From Amaricoccus solimangrovi (GTDB lineage: Bacteria; Pseudomonadota; Alphaproteobacteria; Rhodobacterales; Rhodobacteraceae), in NCBI RefSeq assembly GCF_006385685.1, contig NZ_VFRP01000017.1:30990-94989 (forward strand): a stretch of 64,000 bases of DNA, given 5' to 3'. The translations under genes were made by a program, and so were the position numbers. Positions 1 through 8,823 of the stretch are shown piece by piece. The notes below the pieces were generated by a model. That model worked only from the letters and a program-made list of their open reading frames with translations. It was not told the DNA's origin and did no database searches. Positions within the stretch are counted from its first letter, which is position 1. Each line of letters starts with the position of its first letter.

Positions 1-244
1 GATGCCGGACGATGTTCTGCTCGATCCCGACGTCCGTCAGCAGTTCGAAACCGAAGCGCACCACGTTCAGCACCACCATGACGCCGAAGATCTCCGGCGT
101 CAGCAGCCGGGTCATGACGAGGTTGGCGGCGAAGCGGAAGCCGATCGAGGCGCCGAAACTGCCGAAGGACCAGAAGAGCCGGCCGAGGAATTCGGTATCG
201 CGCGCGCGCCGCCCCGCGCGGCCGGGGACGTGGTTCGCGATCAT
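1..244 (-). CDS. Oligosaccharide flippase (Wzx-like), N-terminal part, runs off the window
   Basis: Reading the minus strand from the ATG at 244 gives an open frame to the window edge, about 81 residues. A short basic stretch is followed by a hydrophobic amphipathic start with the motifs FLGRLFWSFGSFGAS and VMTRLLTPEIFGVM, which is how polysaccharide-transport (PST/MOP) flippases of the Wzx type begin. The start overlaps the stop of the GT2 gene upstream as ATGA (241-244), so the two are co-translated. In this family the protein moves lipid-linked repeat units across the inner membrane. The rest of the gene lies outside, so length and integrity cannot be judged. Confidence 0.8.
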   Translation of the reverse strand, partial: MIANHVPGRAGRRARDTEFLGRLFWSFGSFGASIGFRFAANLVMTRLLTPEIFGVMVVLNVVRFGFELLTDVGIEQNIVRH

Positions 245-1260
245 TCAGCCGCGCGCCCGAGGGCGGCGGGCGGCGCGGCCGAGGGCAGTTCGCGCGAGGC
301 GAGCGGCTGGTCCGGGGGCACGCGGCGGCGGACGAGGCCGCGCCAGAAGGCCAGCGCGCCGAGGTTCCAGGAGGCGAGCGAGAAGATCCCGACCCGGAGC
401 GACCGGCGGCGCCACGAGAGGAAGGCGACGGGCAGCGCCAGCAGGACGAGAAGCGCGGTCCAGAAACCGGCGACGAGCGTCGCGGCGAGGGCGAGCCACC
501 AGAGCGTCACGATGAGGGACACGCCGATGCGCGGCAGCCGGCGCAGGACGATCCCGAGATGCGGGCGCCCGAGCGCGGCGCGCAGCGCCTCGCCCCCCGC
601 CCCGGCGTAGCCCGAGCGGAAGCGGCGGAGCAGAAGCCTGTAGCTCTCCTCCTGGTGGCCGTAGTGATCGACGGCGTCGCGATCGATGCGCGCCGCCTTC
701 CAGCCCCGCGCGCGGAGCCGCGCGCCGAGTTCGAGCTCCTCGCAGCCGTGCAGGTTGCGATCGGCGAACCATCCGACCTCGCGCAGCGCCCGGGTCCGGT
801 AGAGCCCGCCGCCGTCGAGCCATTCGACGATGCCGGGCCGCCGGTTCGGGTCGGATTCGAGCGCCTTGGCGCGGATCCGGAATTCCGCGTTGTCGAGGTT
901 CATCTCGCGCACCCGGCCGCCGACGGCGGCGACATCCGGATGCGCGTCGAGAAAGGCCTTCGCGGCGGAGACGAAGTCGCGGTCGAGCACCATGTCGCCG
1001 TCGAGCATGTAGAAATAGTCGCCCCGCGCATGCTGGAACGCGAGCTGCGCGCCGGCGCCGCAGCGGCGCTCGGCGGGATTGGCGAGCTGGACGACACGAA
1101 TCGGGTAGCCGGCGGCGATCTCCGTCGTCCGGTCGGTCGAACAGCTGTCGGCGAGGATGACCTCGCCGCTCAGCCCGTCGAGACCGGCGAGCGCCGCCTC
1201 GATCGCCCGGGCGATGTGGCGCTCCTCGTTGAGCGCCTTGATGCCGATCGTGACGTCCAT
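241..1260 (-). CDS. Family 2 glycosyltransferase with C-terminal membrane segments
   Basis: A 339-residue inner-membrane-associated glycosyltransferase that would add one sugar to a lipid-linked EPS repeat unit at the cytoplasmic face. Visible GT-A features are the start MDVTIGIKALNEE, the first Asp motif ADSCSTD (about 37-43), the DxD metal site LDGDM (86-90) and the acceptor-side EELELGARLRARGW (174-187). Two hydrophobic segments near residues 250-290 probably anchor it. The frame is open for 35 codons upstream, but the ATG at 1260 starts exactly at the family's conserved N-terminus. It sits 7 bases after the WecG-like gene and overlaps the flippase, forming a three-gene leftward operon. 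The sugar specificity cannot be read from sequence. Confidence 0.88.
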   Translation of the reverse strand: MDVTIGIKALNEERHIARAIEAALAGLDGLSGEVILADSCSTDRTTEIAAGYPIRVVQLANPAERRCGAGAQLAFQHARGDYFYMLDGDMVLDRDFVSAAKAFLDAHPDVAAVGGRVREMNLDNAEFRIRAKALESDPNRRPGIVEWLDGGGLYRTRALREVGWFADRNLHGCEELELGARLRARGWKAARIDRDAVDHYGHQEESYRLLLRRFRSGYAGAGGEALRAALGRPHLGIVLRRLPRIGVSLIVTLWWLALAATLVAGFWTALLVLLALPVAFLSWRRRSLRVGIFSLASWNLGALAFWRGLVRRRVPPDQPLASRELPSAAPPAALGRAAE

Positions 1261-1267
1261 TCCCGCG

Positions 1268-2083
1268 TCAGCTCCAGAGTCCGATGCTGGCCTTGCCGAG
1301 GCCCGACACGCCTTCCAGCGACGGGACCGCGTCCATTGTCTGGGTGAGAAGATAGAAGAGTGCAACCGGATTGGTGCAGAGGTATCGCCACGCGAGCCGC
1401 CGGGGTTCCATCGCGAGGCGGTGGAGCCATTCGAGCCCGAAGGACTGCATCCAGCCCGGCGCGCGGCGGACGGAGCCCGACATGTGGTCGAAGAGGCCGC
1501 CGCAGACCCGGATCCAGGCGACGCCGGCGAGCTTGCCGCGCAGCCGCAGCGCCAGGGCCTCCTGGCGCGGACTCCCGAGGCCGAGCCAGAGCACGTCGGT
1601 CTTTCGCGCGAGGATGTCCGCGCAGATCCCGTCGAGCTCCTCCTCGGAGAAGTAGCCGTGCTTCACGCCGACGATCCGCAGGCCCGGATGCTTCTTGCGC
1701 AGCCGGGCGGCGGCCTTCGCCGCGACGCCGGGCTTGGCGCCGAGGAAGTAGAAGTTCAGCCCGTCCCGGACGGCGGCCTCGCAGGCGTCGTCGATGAAAT
1801 CCGTCGTCGCGACGCGCTCGCGCAGCGGCTCGGCGCAGAAGAGCCGGCTCGCGAAGACGAGCGGCATGCCGTCGGCGTCCAGGATGTCCACCTGATCGAT
1901 CTGCGCGCGGAAGGTCGCATCCGCGTGATAGCGCGCGATCACCGATCCGTTCGAGGAAGCCACGACCTTCGGTGTCGTGAGCATGCCCCCGCGGGCGGCC
2001 CGGCAATCCTCGGTCATGACCCGTGCGAGGTCCGCGCGGCTGACCCGGGCTGTGCGCAGCCCGCCAATGATATTATAGTCCAC
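1268..2083 (-). CDS. WecG/TagA/CpsF family glycosyltransferase
   Basis: A 271-residue cytoplasmic, membrane-peripheral transferase of the GT26 family, which typically adds N-acetylmannosaminuronate, ManNAc or glucose as an early sugar on undecaprenyl-linked intermediates. Family motifs are clear: VDILDADGMPLV (65-76) with the catalytic Asp, GAKPG (115-119), WLGLGSPRQE (166-175) and GGLFDHMSG followed by RAPGWMQ and LEWLHRL (195-223). Length is normal for the family. It is the first gene of the leftward operon with the GT2 and the flippase and faces the divergent wzz gene, so the two units probably build one repeat unit. The exact donor sugar is unknown. Confidence 0.93.
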   Translation of the reverse strand: MDYNIIGGLRTARVSRADLARVMTEDCRAARGGMLTTPKVVASSNGSVIARYHADATFRAQIDQVDILDADGMPLVFASRLFCAEPLRERVATTDFIDDACEAAVRDGLNFYFLGAKPGVAAKAAARLRKKHPGLRIVGVKHGYFSEEELDGICADILARKTDVLWLGLGSPRQEALALRLRGKLAGVAWIRVCGGLFDHMSGSVRRAPGWMQSFGLEWLHRLAMEPRRLAWRYLCTNPVALFYLLTQTMDAVPSLEGVSGLGKASIGLWS

Positions 2084-2418
2084 GGCATGGTCCCCGATGT
2101 GAGTTCTTGAAGTCGTCAGGGAGAACTCTTCAAGTTTTCGTGCAGACTATTCAAATTACCGCGAGATTAAGCGAGTTGATCGATTTTTTCTCGGGGACCC
2201 TAGCGACTGACGGGCGTATAAGTTAAGTTGACACTCCGATCAATAGGAATTTATCAACCTGCGTGATTTTTTAAGACTTGGTTTGACCATGGTTTACGTC
2301 CCGTAATCGCGCTACGCGTCATGGTATTACCTGAGCGGCGAGCCCGCGGCTTCCCGTGACCTGGAAAACAGCGTATGGGCGCTTATCCGTCCTCTCAATG
2401 CCGGTCGGGACCTGACCG
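2084..2418. promoter_or_regulatory. Divergent promoter region between wecG-like and wzz-like genes
   Basis: This 335-base gap is AT-richer than its surroundings and lies between two divergently transcribed EPS operons. A plausible rightward sigma-70-type promoter is TTGACA (2228-2233), 17 bases, then TTATCA (2251-2256), about 165 bases before the wzz start. No convincing gene was found here. The long leader downstream of the candidate promoter could hold post-transcriptional control, but no known riboswitch was recognised. Confidence 0.45.
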
Positions 2419-3777
2419 GTGAAGGACCACCTGCTGGAACTCCCGATGCGATTCATCGAACCCACCATCGAAGCCGCCGTCACTTCCATCTGGAGGCACA
2501 AGATCCTGTTCCTGCTCGGAATCGTCCTGGCAACGGGGCTCGCGGTCGCTGCCTATCTGGCCACGACCCCGACCTACGAGGCCTCCACCTCGATTCTCGT
2601 CGGCCGGGCGAACGCCGTCGACAACGAGCCGGGATCGGCGATCTCGACCGAGATCATGAACTCGCAGGCGCGGATCGCCGAGAGCGGCGAGGTCGTCCGG
2701 CTGGCGATCTCGCGGATCGGGCTCGACGCCTTTCCCGCGGGGCCGGAGGGGGCGCTGAGCGGGATCGGCGGCAAGCTGCGCGCGCTTCTCGGGGGCGGAA
2801 GCGGCGGCGCGTCCGAATCAGCCGATCCCATTCCCCCGCTGGACGTGGCGGCGCTGGGGGTGGGGCGGCGGATGAGCGTCGCGACCGAGCCCAATTCCAA
2901 CGTGCTGACGATCGGCTTCAAGGACCAGAACCCGGCGCGGGCGGCGGAGATGGCGAACGCGCTCGCGATGAGCTTCATCGATCGGCAGAACGAACTGCTC
3001 GAGCGGCCGGGGGTCGTCACCTTCTTCCGCGACCAGACGAACCGTTTCGACGAGGATGTCGAGAAGCGCGCCGCCGCCGTCCGCGAATTCGCCGAACGCG
3101 AGAAGATCTATTCGATCGAGGAACAGCGCTCGCTGCTGCTCCACCGCAAGAGCGACCTCGAGGGCGCGCTCAGCGCGGCGCGGAGCACGCTGGCGAGCAA
3201 GGAGGGTGAGAAGGGCGCCATGGCCCGCCAGCTCGCCCTGCTGCAGCCGGTGGCGCGTTCGCCCTTCGCCCTCGGCTTCGTCGAGGCGCTCGATCCGAAG
3301 AGCGTCGAAGATCCGGCCCCGGGCACCCCGCTGACCCCGGACGACACGCCGCCGCTCCTGATGATCAAGATCTTCCAGGACGTGATGGCATCCTACCGGA
3401 TCACCGATTCCGAGATCAGCGGGCTCCGGAGCCTCACCGGGCAACAGGCGCGCGAGATCGACAGCATCAACGGGGAACTCTCGCATCTCGCCGCGAAGCA
3501 GAGCGAATACGAGAAGCTGAAACGAGATCTCCAGTCGGCGACCTACAATGCCGAGACCTTCGCGAAACGCACGGTGGAGGAGCAGATCGAATCCGACCTG
3601 CTCGGCGCGAAGCTCTCGAATGTCCGCGTCATCCAGCCCGCGACCATCCCGCTGCGCGCCGCCTCGCCGAAGGGGGTCGTCTACCTCGGCTTCGGGCTGG
3701 CCTTCGGCCTCGTGCTCGGCGTCGCCTTCGCCTTCGGCAAGGAGACCTACGACCTCAACCGCCCGGGCCAGGCGTGA
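2419..3777 (+). CDS. Wzz/GumC-type polysaccharide chain-length determinant (no kinase domain)
   Basis: A 452-residue polysaccharide co-polymerase. An N-terminal transmembrane helix (around residues 32-50, FLLGIVLATGLAVAAYL) follows a cytoplasmic start. A long periplasmic, largely helical part with coiled-coil character comes next, and the C-terminal helix (about 425-445) is preceded by the proline-rich IQPATIPLRAASPKG found in Wzz proteins. It ends without Walker motifs, so it is a PCP without its own tyrosine kinase. A GTG at 2419 is used here; an in-frame ATG at 2446 with AAGGA some 20 bases ahead is the alternative. Its stop overlaps the next start (GTGA), coupling it to the wzy-like gene. 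Role: controls polymer length during Wzy-dependent assembly. Confidence 0.88.
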   Translation: MKDHLLELPMRFIEPTIEAAVTSIWRHKILFLLGIVLATGLAVAAYLATTPTYEASTSILVGRANAVDNEPGSAISTEIMNSQARIAESGEVVRLAISRIGLDAFPAGPEGALSGIGGKLRALLGGGSGGASESADPIPPLDVAALGVGRRMSVATEPNSNVLTIGFKDQNPARAAEMANALAMSFIDRQNELLERPGVVTFFRDQTNRFDEDVEKRAAAVREFAEREKIYSIEEQRSLLLHRKSDLEGALSAARSTLASKEGEKGAMARQLALLQPVARSPFALGFVEALDPKSVEDPAPGTPLTPDDTPPLLMIKIFQDVMASYRITDSEISGLRSLTGQQAREIDSINGELSHLAAKQSEYEKLKRDLQSATYNAETFAKRTVEEQIESDLLGAKLSNVRVIQPATIPLRAASPKGVVYLGFGLAFGLVLGVAFAFGKETYDLNRPGQA

Positions 3778-5042
3778 CACAGGGTGTGACGGGGGACGAG
3801 CCGGCGCCGAGGCGCTATCCGCTGGCCGAGGGCGAGACCTGGGCCGCGGCGGGTTTCGCGCTCCTCGTCGTGCTGGTGATCCTCGGCCCGATCCTGAGCC
3901 AGTTCGGCGGCGCGCTCGCGGGCGACGGCAATCCGCTGCGCCAGGTCACCTACATTCTCGCCTTCCTCGTCCTCGTCGCGGCCGCGCTCCGGACGGGCAG
4001 GGCGACGGCGGCCTTCACCACCTCGGCCCCGGTCAACCTGCTGCTCCTCTGGTGCTGGGCGAGCCTTGCCTGGGCGATCGATCCCGGCGTCGCCGCGCGG
4101 CGCCTGATCCTCACCTGCGTGATCATCTTCTCGGTCTTCATCGCCGTCGAATGCCTCGGCCGCGACCGCGCGCGCGGCATCGTGATCACGCTCTTCGTGC
4201 TGACCTTCGCGCTCAACCTCGCCGTGGTGCTGGCCGTGCCGGGCGTCGGCATCCATCAGTACGAATTCGGGGGCGATCCGAGCCTGATCGGCGACTGGCG
4301 CGGCATCTTTCCGGAGAAGAACCTCACCGGCGCCGTCACCGCCGTCACCGCGCTGATGCTCTTCTTCGCCCGCCGTCCGAAGGCGGGGCTGGTCCGCGCG
4401 CTGCTGCTCGCCGCCCTGCTCGCCTTCCTGGTCAAGACCGGATCCAAGACCTCGATGGGGATCGGGCTCGCCGCGCTCACGGCCGGCCTCCTCTACCGCC
4501 GCTACGACCCGCGATACTGGCCCTGGGCCATGATCCTGCTCGCGCTCCTCGCCCTCGGGGCCGCGCTCCTCGTCACCGCAAATCTCGACCGGATCCTCGC
4601 GGTGCTCGACGACCGCGATTCCTTCACCGGCCGGACGCAGATCTGGTCCTCGCTGCTCGGCTACGCCGGGGACCACTGGATGTTCGGCGCGGGCTACGGC
4701 TCGTTCTGGAACATCGGCCCCGCGAGCCCGATCTTCAGCTATGCCCGGCCCGGCTCCTGGCTGACCACGATCACGAGCGGGCACAACGGCTATCTCGACC
4801 TGACCACGCAGATCGGCCTGCCCGGGCTCGCGCTCGTGCTCTTCGCGCTCTTCCTGCACCCGCTCGGTCGCTTGCTGACCGAACGGCGGGCGGGGGAGGA
4901 CGGACCGATGCTGATGGCGATCCTCGTCTTCTGCGTCGGCCAGAACATGACCGAGTCGACGATGCTCGACCGCGATCACATCATCCAGTTCTGCCTGATC
5001 TGGACCATCGCCTCCACTCTCCGAGGCCCGGCCGCCGCGTGA
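3774..5042 (+). CDS. O-antigen ligase/polymerase family (Wzy-like) membrane protein
   Basis: A 422-residue polytopic inner-membrane protein with about ten hydrophobic segments. The Wzy_C-type signature lies in a large periplasmic loop near residues 283-345: FTGRTQIW, then FGAGYGSFW and the conserved His in SGHNGYLDL. Such proteins polymerise repeat units or ligate polymer to an acceptor at the periplasmic face. It starts with GTG overlapping the wzz stop, so Wzz and Wzy are made together, the usual pairing for chain-length control. A perfect hairpin overlaps its stop. Polymerase is favoured over ligase because of the EPS context; sequence alone does not settle this. Confidence 0.85.
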   Translation: MTQGVTGDEPAPRRYPLAEGETWAAAGFALLVVLVILGPILSQFGGALAGDGNPLRQVTYILAFLVLVAAALRTGRATAAFTTSAPVNLLLLWCWASLAWAIDPGVAARRLILTCVIIFSVFIAVECLGRDRARGIVITLFVLTFALNLAVVLAVPGVGIHQYEFGGDPSLIGDWRGIFPEKNLTGAVTAVTALMLFFARRPKAGLVRALLLAALLAFLVKTGSKTSMGIGLAALTAGLLYRRYDPRYWPWAMILLALLALGAALLVTANLDRILAVLDDRDSFTGRTQIWSSLLGYAGDHWMFGAGYGSFWNIGPASPIFSYARPGSWLTTITSGHNGYLDLTTQIGLPGLALVLFALFLHPLGRLLTERRAGEDGPMLMAILVFCVGQNMTESTMLDRDHIIQFCLIWTIASTLRGPAAA

Positions 5043-5054
5043 CGGCCGGGCCTC
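5023..5054. terminator. Perfect 12-bp hairpin at convergent gene ends
   Basis: The arms GAGGCCCGGCCG (5023-5034) and CGGCCGGGCCTC (5043-5054) are perfectly complementary with an 8-base loop that contains the stop codon of the wzy-like gene. It sits between convergent genes and has no strong T-run, so it is best read as a bidirectional stop or RNA 3'-end protector. Confidence 0.6.
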
Positions 5055-5066
5055 GCGCGACGGCTT

Positions 5067-6542
5067 TCAGAACCAGCCGGTATCGGCCGCGTGGGTCTGG
5101 GTGCCGGCGCCGTCGAGCAGGGTCACGGTCGTCTCGGCCCCCGAGGATTCGAGCGTCCGGTCGTCGAGCCGCGCGGTCAGCGTGAGCTCGTTGATCGTGA
5201 GCCGCCCCGCCCCGGCCACGATCTCCGATCCGAGTTCGACGGAGCCGATGTATTCGTCCGGGGAGACGATGCCGAGCGACTCGAGCTCGCTCAGGATGCC
5301 CGTGATCGAGATCGTGCCGACCGGGTGATCGGAATCGAGGACGACGGCGGTATAGGTCCAGTCGCTCGAATCGTCGCTGTGGATCTTCGCGGCGATCGTC
5401 CCGTCGGAATAGGTCCCCACCTGATCCCCGAACGGCTTCACGGCGCCCTGGTGTACCCAGACCATGACCTCGTTCGTGACGCTGGATGGGCCGCCGTTCG
5501 GAACGTCGGTCAGCCAGATATCGAAGGCGACGTTGAACCAGTCGGTATTGCCGTCGTAGCGCACGTCATAGGCCGCCGTCAGATCCTGGATCTCGCCGAC
5601 CTGGAGCGGGAAGAAATCGGCCGTGTCCGTCACCTTGTGCCCGCCGCTCATCGGCGCGGGACCGAAGATGACCTCGGGATAGGCGAGGATCGGCGGATAG
5701 GCCTGGGTCGTGCGCGGGAAGGACCAGCTGAAGGTCACGCCCGTCGTCAGATCGTCCGGATCGTAGATCGCGTCGAGCCGGTAGTCGGTCCCGTAGGTGA
5801 GCCCCCCGGCGTTCCAGGCGTTGTTGAGCACGTACCAGCCGTGATCGGTGTAGACGGCGCCCGGGCCGCTCAGGCTTCCCTGGCCCGCGCCGGGAGCGGG
5901 CGCCGGCGGGGGAAAGCCGAAATCGTAGCCGTCGAGCTGCGCGAGCTTGGTATCGCGGAGCACGAGGATCTCGTCCTGAGCGAGGTGGAGCGTCAGATCC
6001 TTGCCGGTCTTCGTCGCGATGGCCTTGACCTGGGCGAAGTTCGAGAACCCGTAGTCGATCAGCTCGATCACGTCGCTGCCCGGAGTGAAGCCGACGATCG
6101 CGTCCGACCCGTTTCCGGCTTCGATCCGGAAGATGTCCGCCGCCGCGCCGCCGATCAGCACGTCGTCGCCGCCGAGCCCGTCGAGCGTGGCGCCGACCTC
6201 GCCCGCGGCGATGATGTTCGCGGAGGCGTTGCCGGTCCCCCCGGTCGAGCCGGGACCATTCAGGAACAGGTTCTCGAAATTCTCCGGCAGGACGGTCGTG
6301 CCCCAGATCCAGGAATCGAGCGTATCGATCCCCGCGTTCGCGGCCTCCAGCACATGCGTGCTCGGAACCCAGACCATGTAGGTATCATCTCCGAGCCCGC
6401 CGGCCAATGTCGCCGAATCGTTGCCGTAGAGCTCGTCATTCCCGCTGGTTCCCGAAAGATAGGCGCCGATTTCCGCGCCGATCCAGGAAGTTGGCGCCCC
6501 CGAAGTCGAAAGGGACGCGCCGCGCGCTGTCTTGTAGATCAC
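5067..6542 (-). CDS. Secreted RTX protein with C-terminal GH12 endo-beta-1,4-glucanase domain
   Basis: A 491-residue protein. Residues 28-160 carry hemolysin-type calcium-binding repeats (GTSGNDELYGND, AGGLGDDTY, DGLGGDDVLIGGAAADIF), and a Pro/Ala/Gly linker lies at 210-222. Residues 228-461 look like a GH12 glycosidase: LNNAWNAGG, TFSWSFP (269-275), LAYPEVIFG, the proposed nucleophile Glu358 in NEVMVWVHQG, and the proposed acid/base Glu440 in VELGSEIVAGAGRLT. No Sec signal is seen; RTX repeats imply type I secretion, although they are N-terminal here rather than near the C-terminus. The GTG start at 6542 has a GAGGAGG 8 bases ahead. GH12 enzymes cut beta-1,4-glucans or xyloglucan, so it may trim this locus's own polymer or attack a plant/algal one. 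The GH12 assignment is motif-based. Confidence 0.75.
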   Translation of the reverse strand: MIYKTARGASLSTSGAPTSWIGAEIGAYLSGTSGNDELYGNDSATLAGGLGDDTYMVWVPSTHVLEAANAGIDTLDSWIWGTTVLPENFENLFLNGPGSTGGTGNASANIIAAGEVGATLDGLGGDDVLIGGAAADIFRIEAGNGSDAIVGFTPGSDVIELIDYGFSNFAQVKAIATKTGKDLTLHLAQDEILVLRDTKLAQLDGYDFGFPPPAPAPGAGQGSLSGPGAVYTDHGWYVLNNAWNAGGLTYGTDYRLDAIYDPDDLTTGVTFSWSFPRTTQAYPPILAYPEVIFGPAPMSGGHKVTDTADFFPLQVGEIQDLTAAYDVRYDGNTDWFNVAFDIWLTDVPNGGPSSVTNEVMVWVHQGAVKPFGDQVGTYSDGTIAAKIHSDDSSDWTYTAVVLDSDHPVGTISITGILSELESLGIVSPDEYIGSVELGSEIVAGAGRLTINELTLTARLDDRTLESSGAETTVTLLDGAGTQTHAADTGWF

Positions 6543-6627
6543 AGGAAATCCTCCTCACCAGAACGCCGGTGATCAGATGTACCTGTCGAGGATTGCTTGA
6601 CCCCTTCGCCGCGCCACCGGCTCAAAC

Positions 6628-6663
6628 GCGATAATGGTCTCCCCTTCAGGGGACTATTATCGC
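6628..6663. repeat. Imperfect inverted repeat upstream of the RTX-GH12 gene
   Basis: GCGATAATGGTCTCCCC (6628-6644) and GGGGACTATTATCGC (6649-6663) form an imperfect stem around a TTCA loop. It lies between the end of the OPX gene (6805) and the RTX-GH12 start (6542), so it could be a terminator for the yjbH-yjbF-OPX operon or an operator for the glucanase gene. No T-run follows on the minus strand, which slightly favours a regulatory role. Confidence 0.4.
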
Positions 6664-6804
6664 CATCCGACTAGGGGTCAAGCTGACTTATCGCAAGGAG
6701 AGTGTCGATCCTTCCGGGGATGGCAGCCCCGGGAGGGCTCCGGCGCATCGGGCGCGCGCCGAAACCTCTATGCGATCCCCGCCGGACGATCGGCGGCGGG
6801 CGCC

Positions 6805-8163
6805 TTACTCCACATAGGCTCCCGGCAGCCCCAGGAAGTTCGGGGAGAGCTGGTCGACCACGCGGCCCCAGCGGGTCACGGGCTGTTCGGAGATGAAGAC
6901 GATGTCGCGGGGCCGCAGTTCGAGCCGGGTCAGCATCATCATCCCGACCGCGGAACTCCCGTCCACGTGCCAGGCGGTGATCCCGCTGAACTCGCGGGGA
7001 TCGGCGGAGGCGCGCAGCACATAGATCTGGCGCGGGTCGGCCGTCATGTTCGGCGCGCCGCCGCCGCTTTCGTAAAGCGCGTCGGCGAGGGAGGCGACCT
7101 GGCCATAGGGCAGGGGCCAGCGGCCCTGCTTCTTCATCTCGCCGCTCAGATAGACGTAATCCTGCGGTTCCGCCCCATGCTCGATGCGCGCGGAGAAGTT
7201 GTCCCGCTCCTCGCTGAGCTGGGCGCGCCGGAGTTCGGTCGCCTGCGTCAGGATCTGCATCGCGCTCTGCCGCGAGGCCTGCTTGAACTGGCCGAGCTCG
7301 ATCTGCTCGGCGAAATAGGCCTGGGCCTTGCCGAGATCGAATTCCGCGTCGACATAGACGGAATCGCCGTCGACGAGCCGGAGCTTCTGGTAGCGCGGCG
7401 AGACCAGGAAGTCCTTCACCGGCACCTCGTAGAGCGACCCGTCGCGGTAGATCCGGATCACCGCCGCGTCGCGGTCGGCGGCGGTGATCCCGCCCACGGC
7501 GGCGAGCGCGTTGTCGAGGGTGAGCGGAATGAGCGTGATCGGCGCCACGCCCGGCTGCGCCACGGCGCCGCCGATCGACACCTTGCGGGCATTGAACTCG
7601 GCGATCTCGAGGCTGAAGGACGGGTCGATCTGCCGTTCGAGCAGGCGCTGGAACAGCACGCCCTCCGCCTCCTCGAGCGTCATCTCCGCGATGCGCACAC
7701 GGCCGACGTCCGGGATCGCGATCGAGCCGTCGTCCTGCACGGTATAGCCCTGGCGGCGGTTCTCGGCGGCGAGCAGGCCCGTCAGTTCCTCGACCGAGGT
7801 GCCGGGCGTCTTGGTCGCGAGCAGGACCACGTCGCCGACCCCGATCCGGTAGGGCTCCGCCGGCACCGGCGGCGGCAGCCGCGCGACGAGTTCCTCGGGC
7901 CGGGTCTGGGGCTCGAAGGCGGTGTCGGGTCCGGTGACCTGCGGGACGCCGCCGCCGGAGCCGGCCGTCTGCGAGAAGGCGGCGGGCAGGGCGCGGGGCT
8001 GGTAGGCCTGCTGCCGGTTGGCCGCGATGACGGTCTCGGGCGTCACGTCGATCACCCGCACCTTGCCGCCGTCCACCACGCCATCCTGGATGACCGGGCT
8101 GTGGTAGATGATACCGCAGCCGCTCATGAGAAGGACAAGGCTCAGAGAATACAGACGCCGCAT
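6805..8163 (-). CDS. Outer-membrane polysaccharide export lipoprotein (OPX/Wza family)
   Basis: A 452-residue OPX protein that would form the outer-membrane export channel for EPS. It has a lipoprotein signal (LVLLMSGCGI, lipidated Cys16), the polysaccharide-export domain around residues 95-170 (PYRIGVGDVVLLATK) and later SLBB-type repeats (KVSIGGAVAQPGVAPI, RLVDGDSVYVD). A C-terminal region follows. It is the third gene of a leftward operon after yjbH- and yjbF-like genes, separated from yjbF by 12 bases. A second OPX is encoded at 46892, so this replicon has two export ports. In group 4 capsule/Yjb systems this protein corresponds to GfcE/Wza. Confidence 0.9.
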   Translation of the reverse strand: MRRLYSLSLVLLMSGCGIIYHSPVIQDGVVDGGKVRVIDVTPETVIAANRQQAYQPRALPAAFSQTAGSGGGVPQVTGPDTAFEPQTRPEELVARLPPPVPAEPYRIGVGDVVLLATKTPGTSVEELTGLLAAENRRQGYTVQDDGSIAIPDVGRVRIAEMTLEEAEGVLFQRLLERQIDPSFSLEIAEFNARKVSIGGAVAQPGVAPITLIPLTLDNALAAVGGITAADRDAAVIRIYRDGSLYEVPVKDFLVSPRYQKLRLVDGDSVYVDAEFDLGKAQAYFAEQIELGQFKQASRQSAMQILTQATELRRAQLSEERDNFSARIEHGAEPQDYVYLSGEMKKQGRWPLPYGQVASLADALYESGGGAPNMTADPRQIYVLRASADPREFSGITAWHVDGSSAVGMMMLTRLELRPRDIVFISEQPVTRWGRVVDQLSPNFLGLPGAYVE

Positions 8164-8175
8164 GGCCTCTCCAAT

Positions 8176-8823
8176 CTAGTGACTCGGGAACAGGACCTGG
8201 GCACGGCCCACGCCTTCGCTGATGAACTGGACCGACTGCGCGACGCGACCGCCGCGCAGCCAGTAGACATTGGTGAAATCGTCTTCCGGTCCGCGGCAGG
8301 CCTCGTCGATCCGCTGGGTCGGAACCTCGGGACCGTCGAGAAGCCGGATGCTCTCCTGGCCGGCGGGGGTCACGTCGCAGACATAGGACCGGATGCGCAT
8401 CCGGTCCTGCCCGTCGAGATAGCTGTGGATGCGCGTGATCCGCGCCGGGTATCCGCCATGGATCGCGGCCGCCGCCTCGGCCGTGTCCGCCGTCATCAGG
8501 TCGAAGGAAAGACCGCGCGTGCCGATGATGAGCCCGTCGCGCAGGTAGATCTGCGCGTTGTCGATGGTGCGCCAGCGCGTCACCCCGTCCCGCGCGCCGG
8601 TCTCGACCATGAGCACCGAGGGGCCCTGGTCGAGCAGCGTGATGCGCAGGCGCGGCGCGCCCGCCGCGATCAGGCGCTCGGCCTGGGTGGTATCGATGCC
8701 CGGGGCCGGGGGCCAGAGCTGCTGGCCGTTGCGATCCGCCTGCGTGCTGAGCGCGCAGCCCGCGAGCCACAGGCAGAGGGCGAGGGGAGCGGAGACGGCG
8801 CCGAGACGGAACGGATTTCTCAT
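8176..8823 (-). CDS. yjbF: YjbF/GfcB-like lipoprotein
   Basis: A 215-residue exported lipoprotein: the signal ends at LAGC with lipidated Cys23. The rest is a compact beta-rich domain with motifs such as VETGARDGVTRWRT and RDGLIIGTRGLSFDLM, typical of the YjbF/GfcB family in group 4 capsule and Yjb EPS systems. Family members are periplasmic or outer-membrane proteins needed for polymer export; the molecular role is not known. Its start overlaps the stop of the yjbH-like gene (8820-8823, ATGA), so the two are coupled. The pairing with a YjbH-like barrel protein is the strongest support for the call. Confidence 0.83.
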   Translation of the reverse strand: MRNPFRLGAVSAPLALCLWLAGCALSTQADRNGQQLWPPAPGIDTTQAERLIAAGAPRLRITLLDQGPSVLMVETGARDGVTRWRTIDNAQIYLRDGLIIGTRGLSFDLMTADTAEAAAAIHGGYPARITRIHSYLDGQDRMRIRSYVCDVTPAGQESIRLLDGPEVPTQRIDEACRGPEDDFTNVYWLRGGRVAQSVQFISEGVGRAQVLFPSH

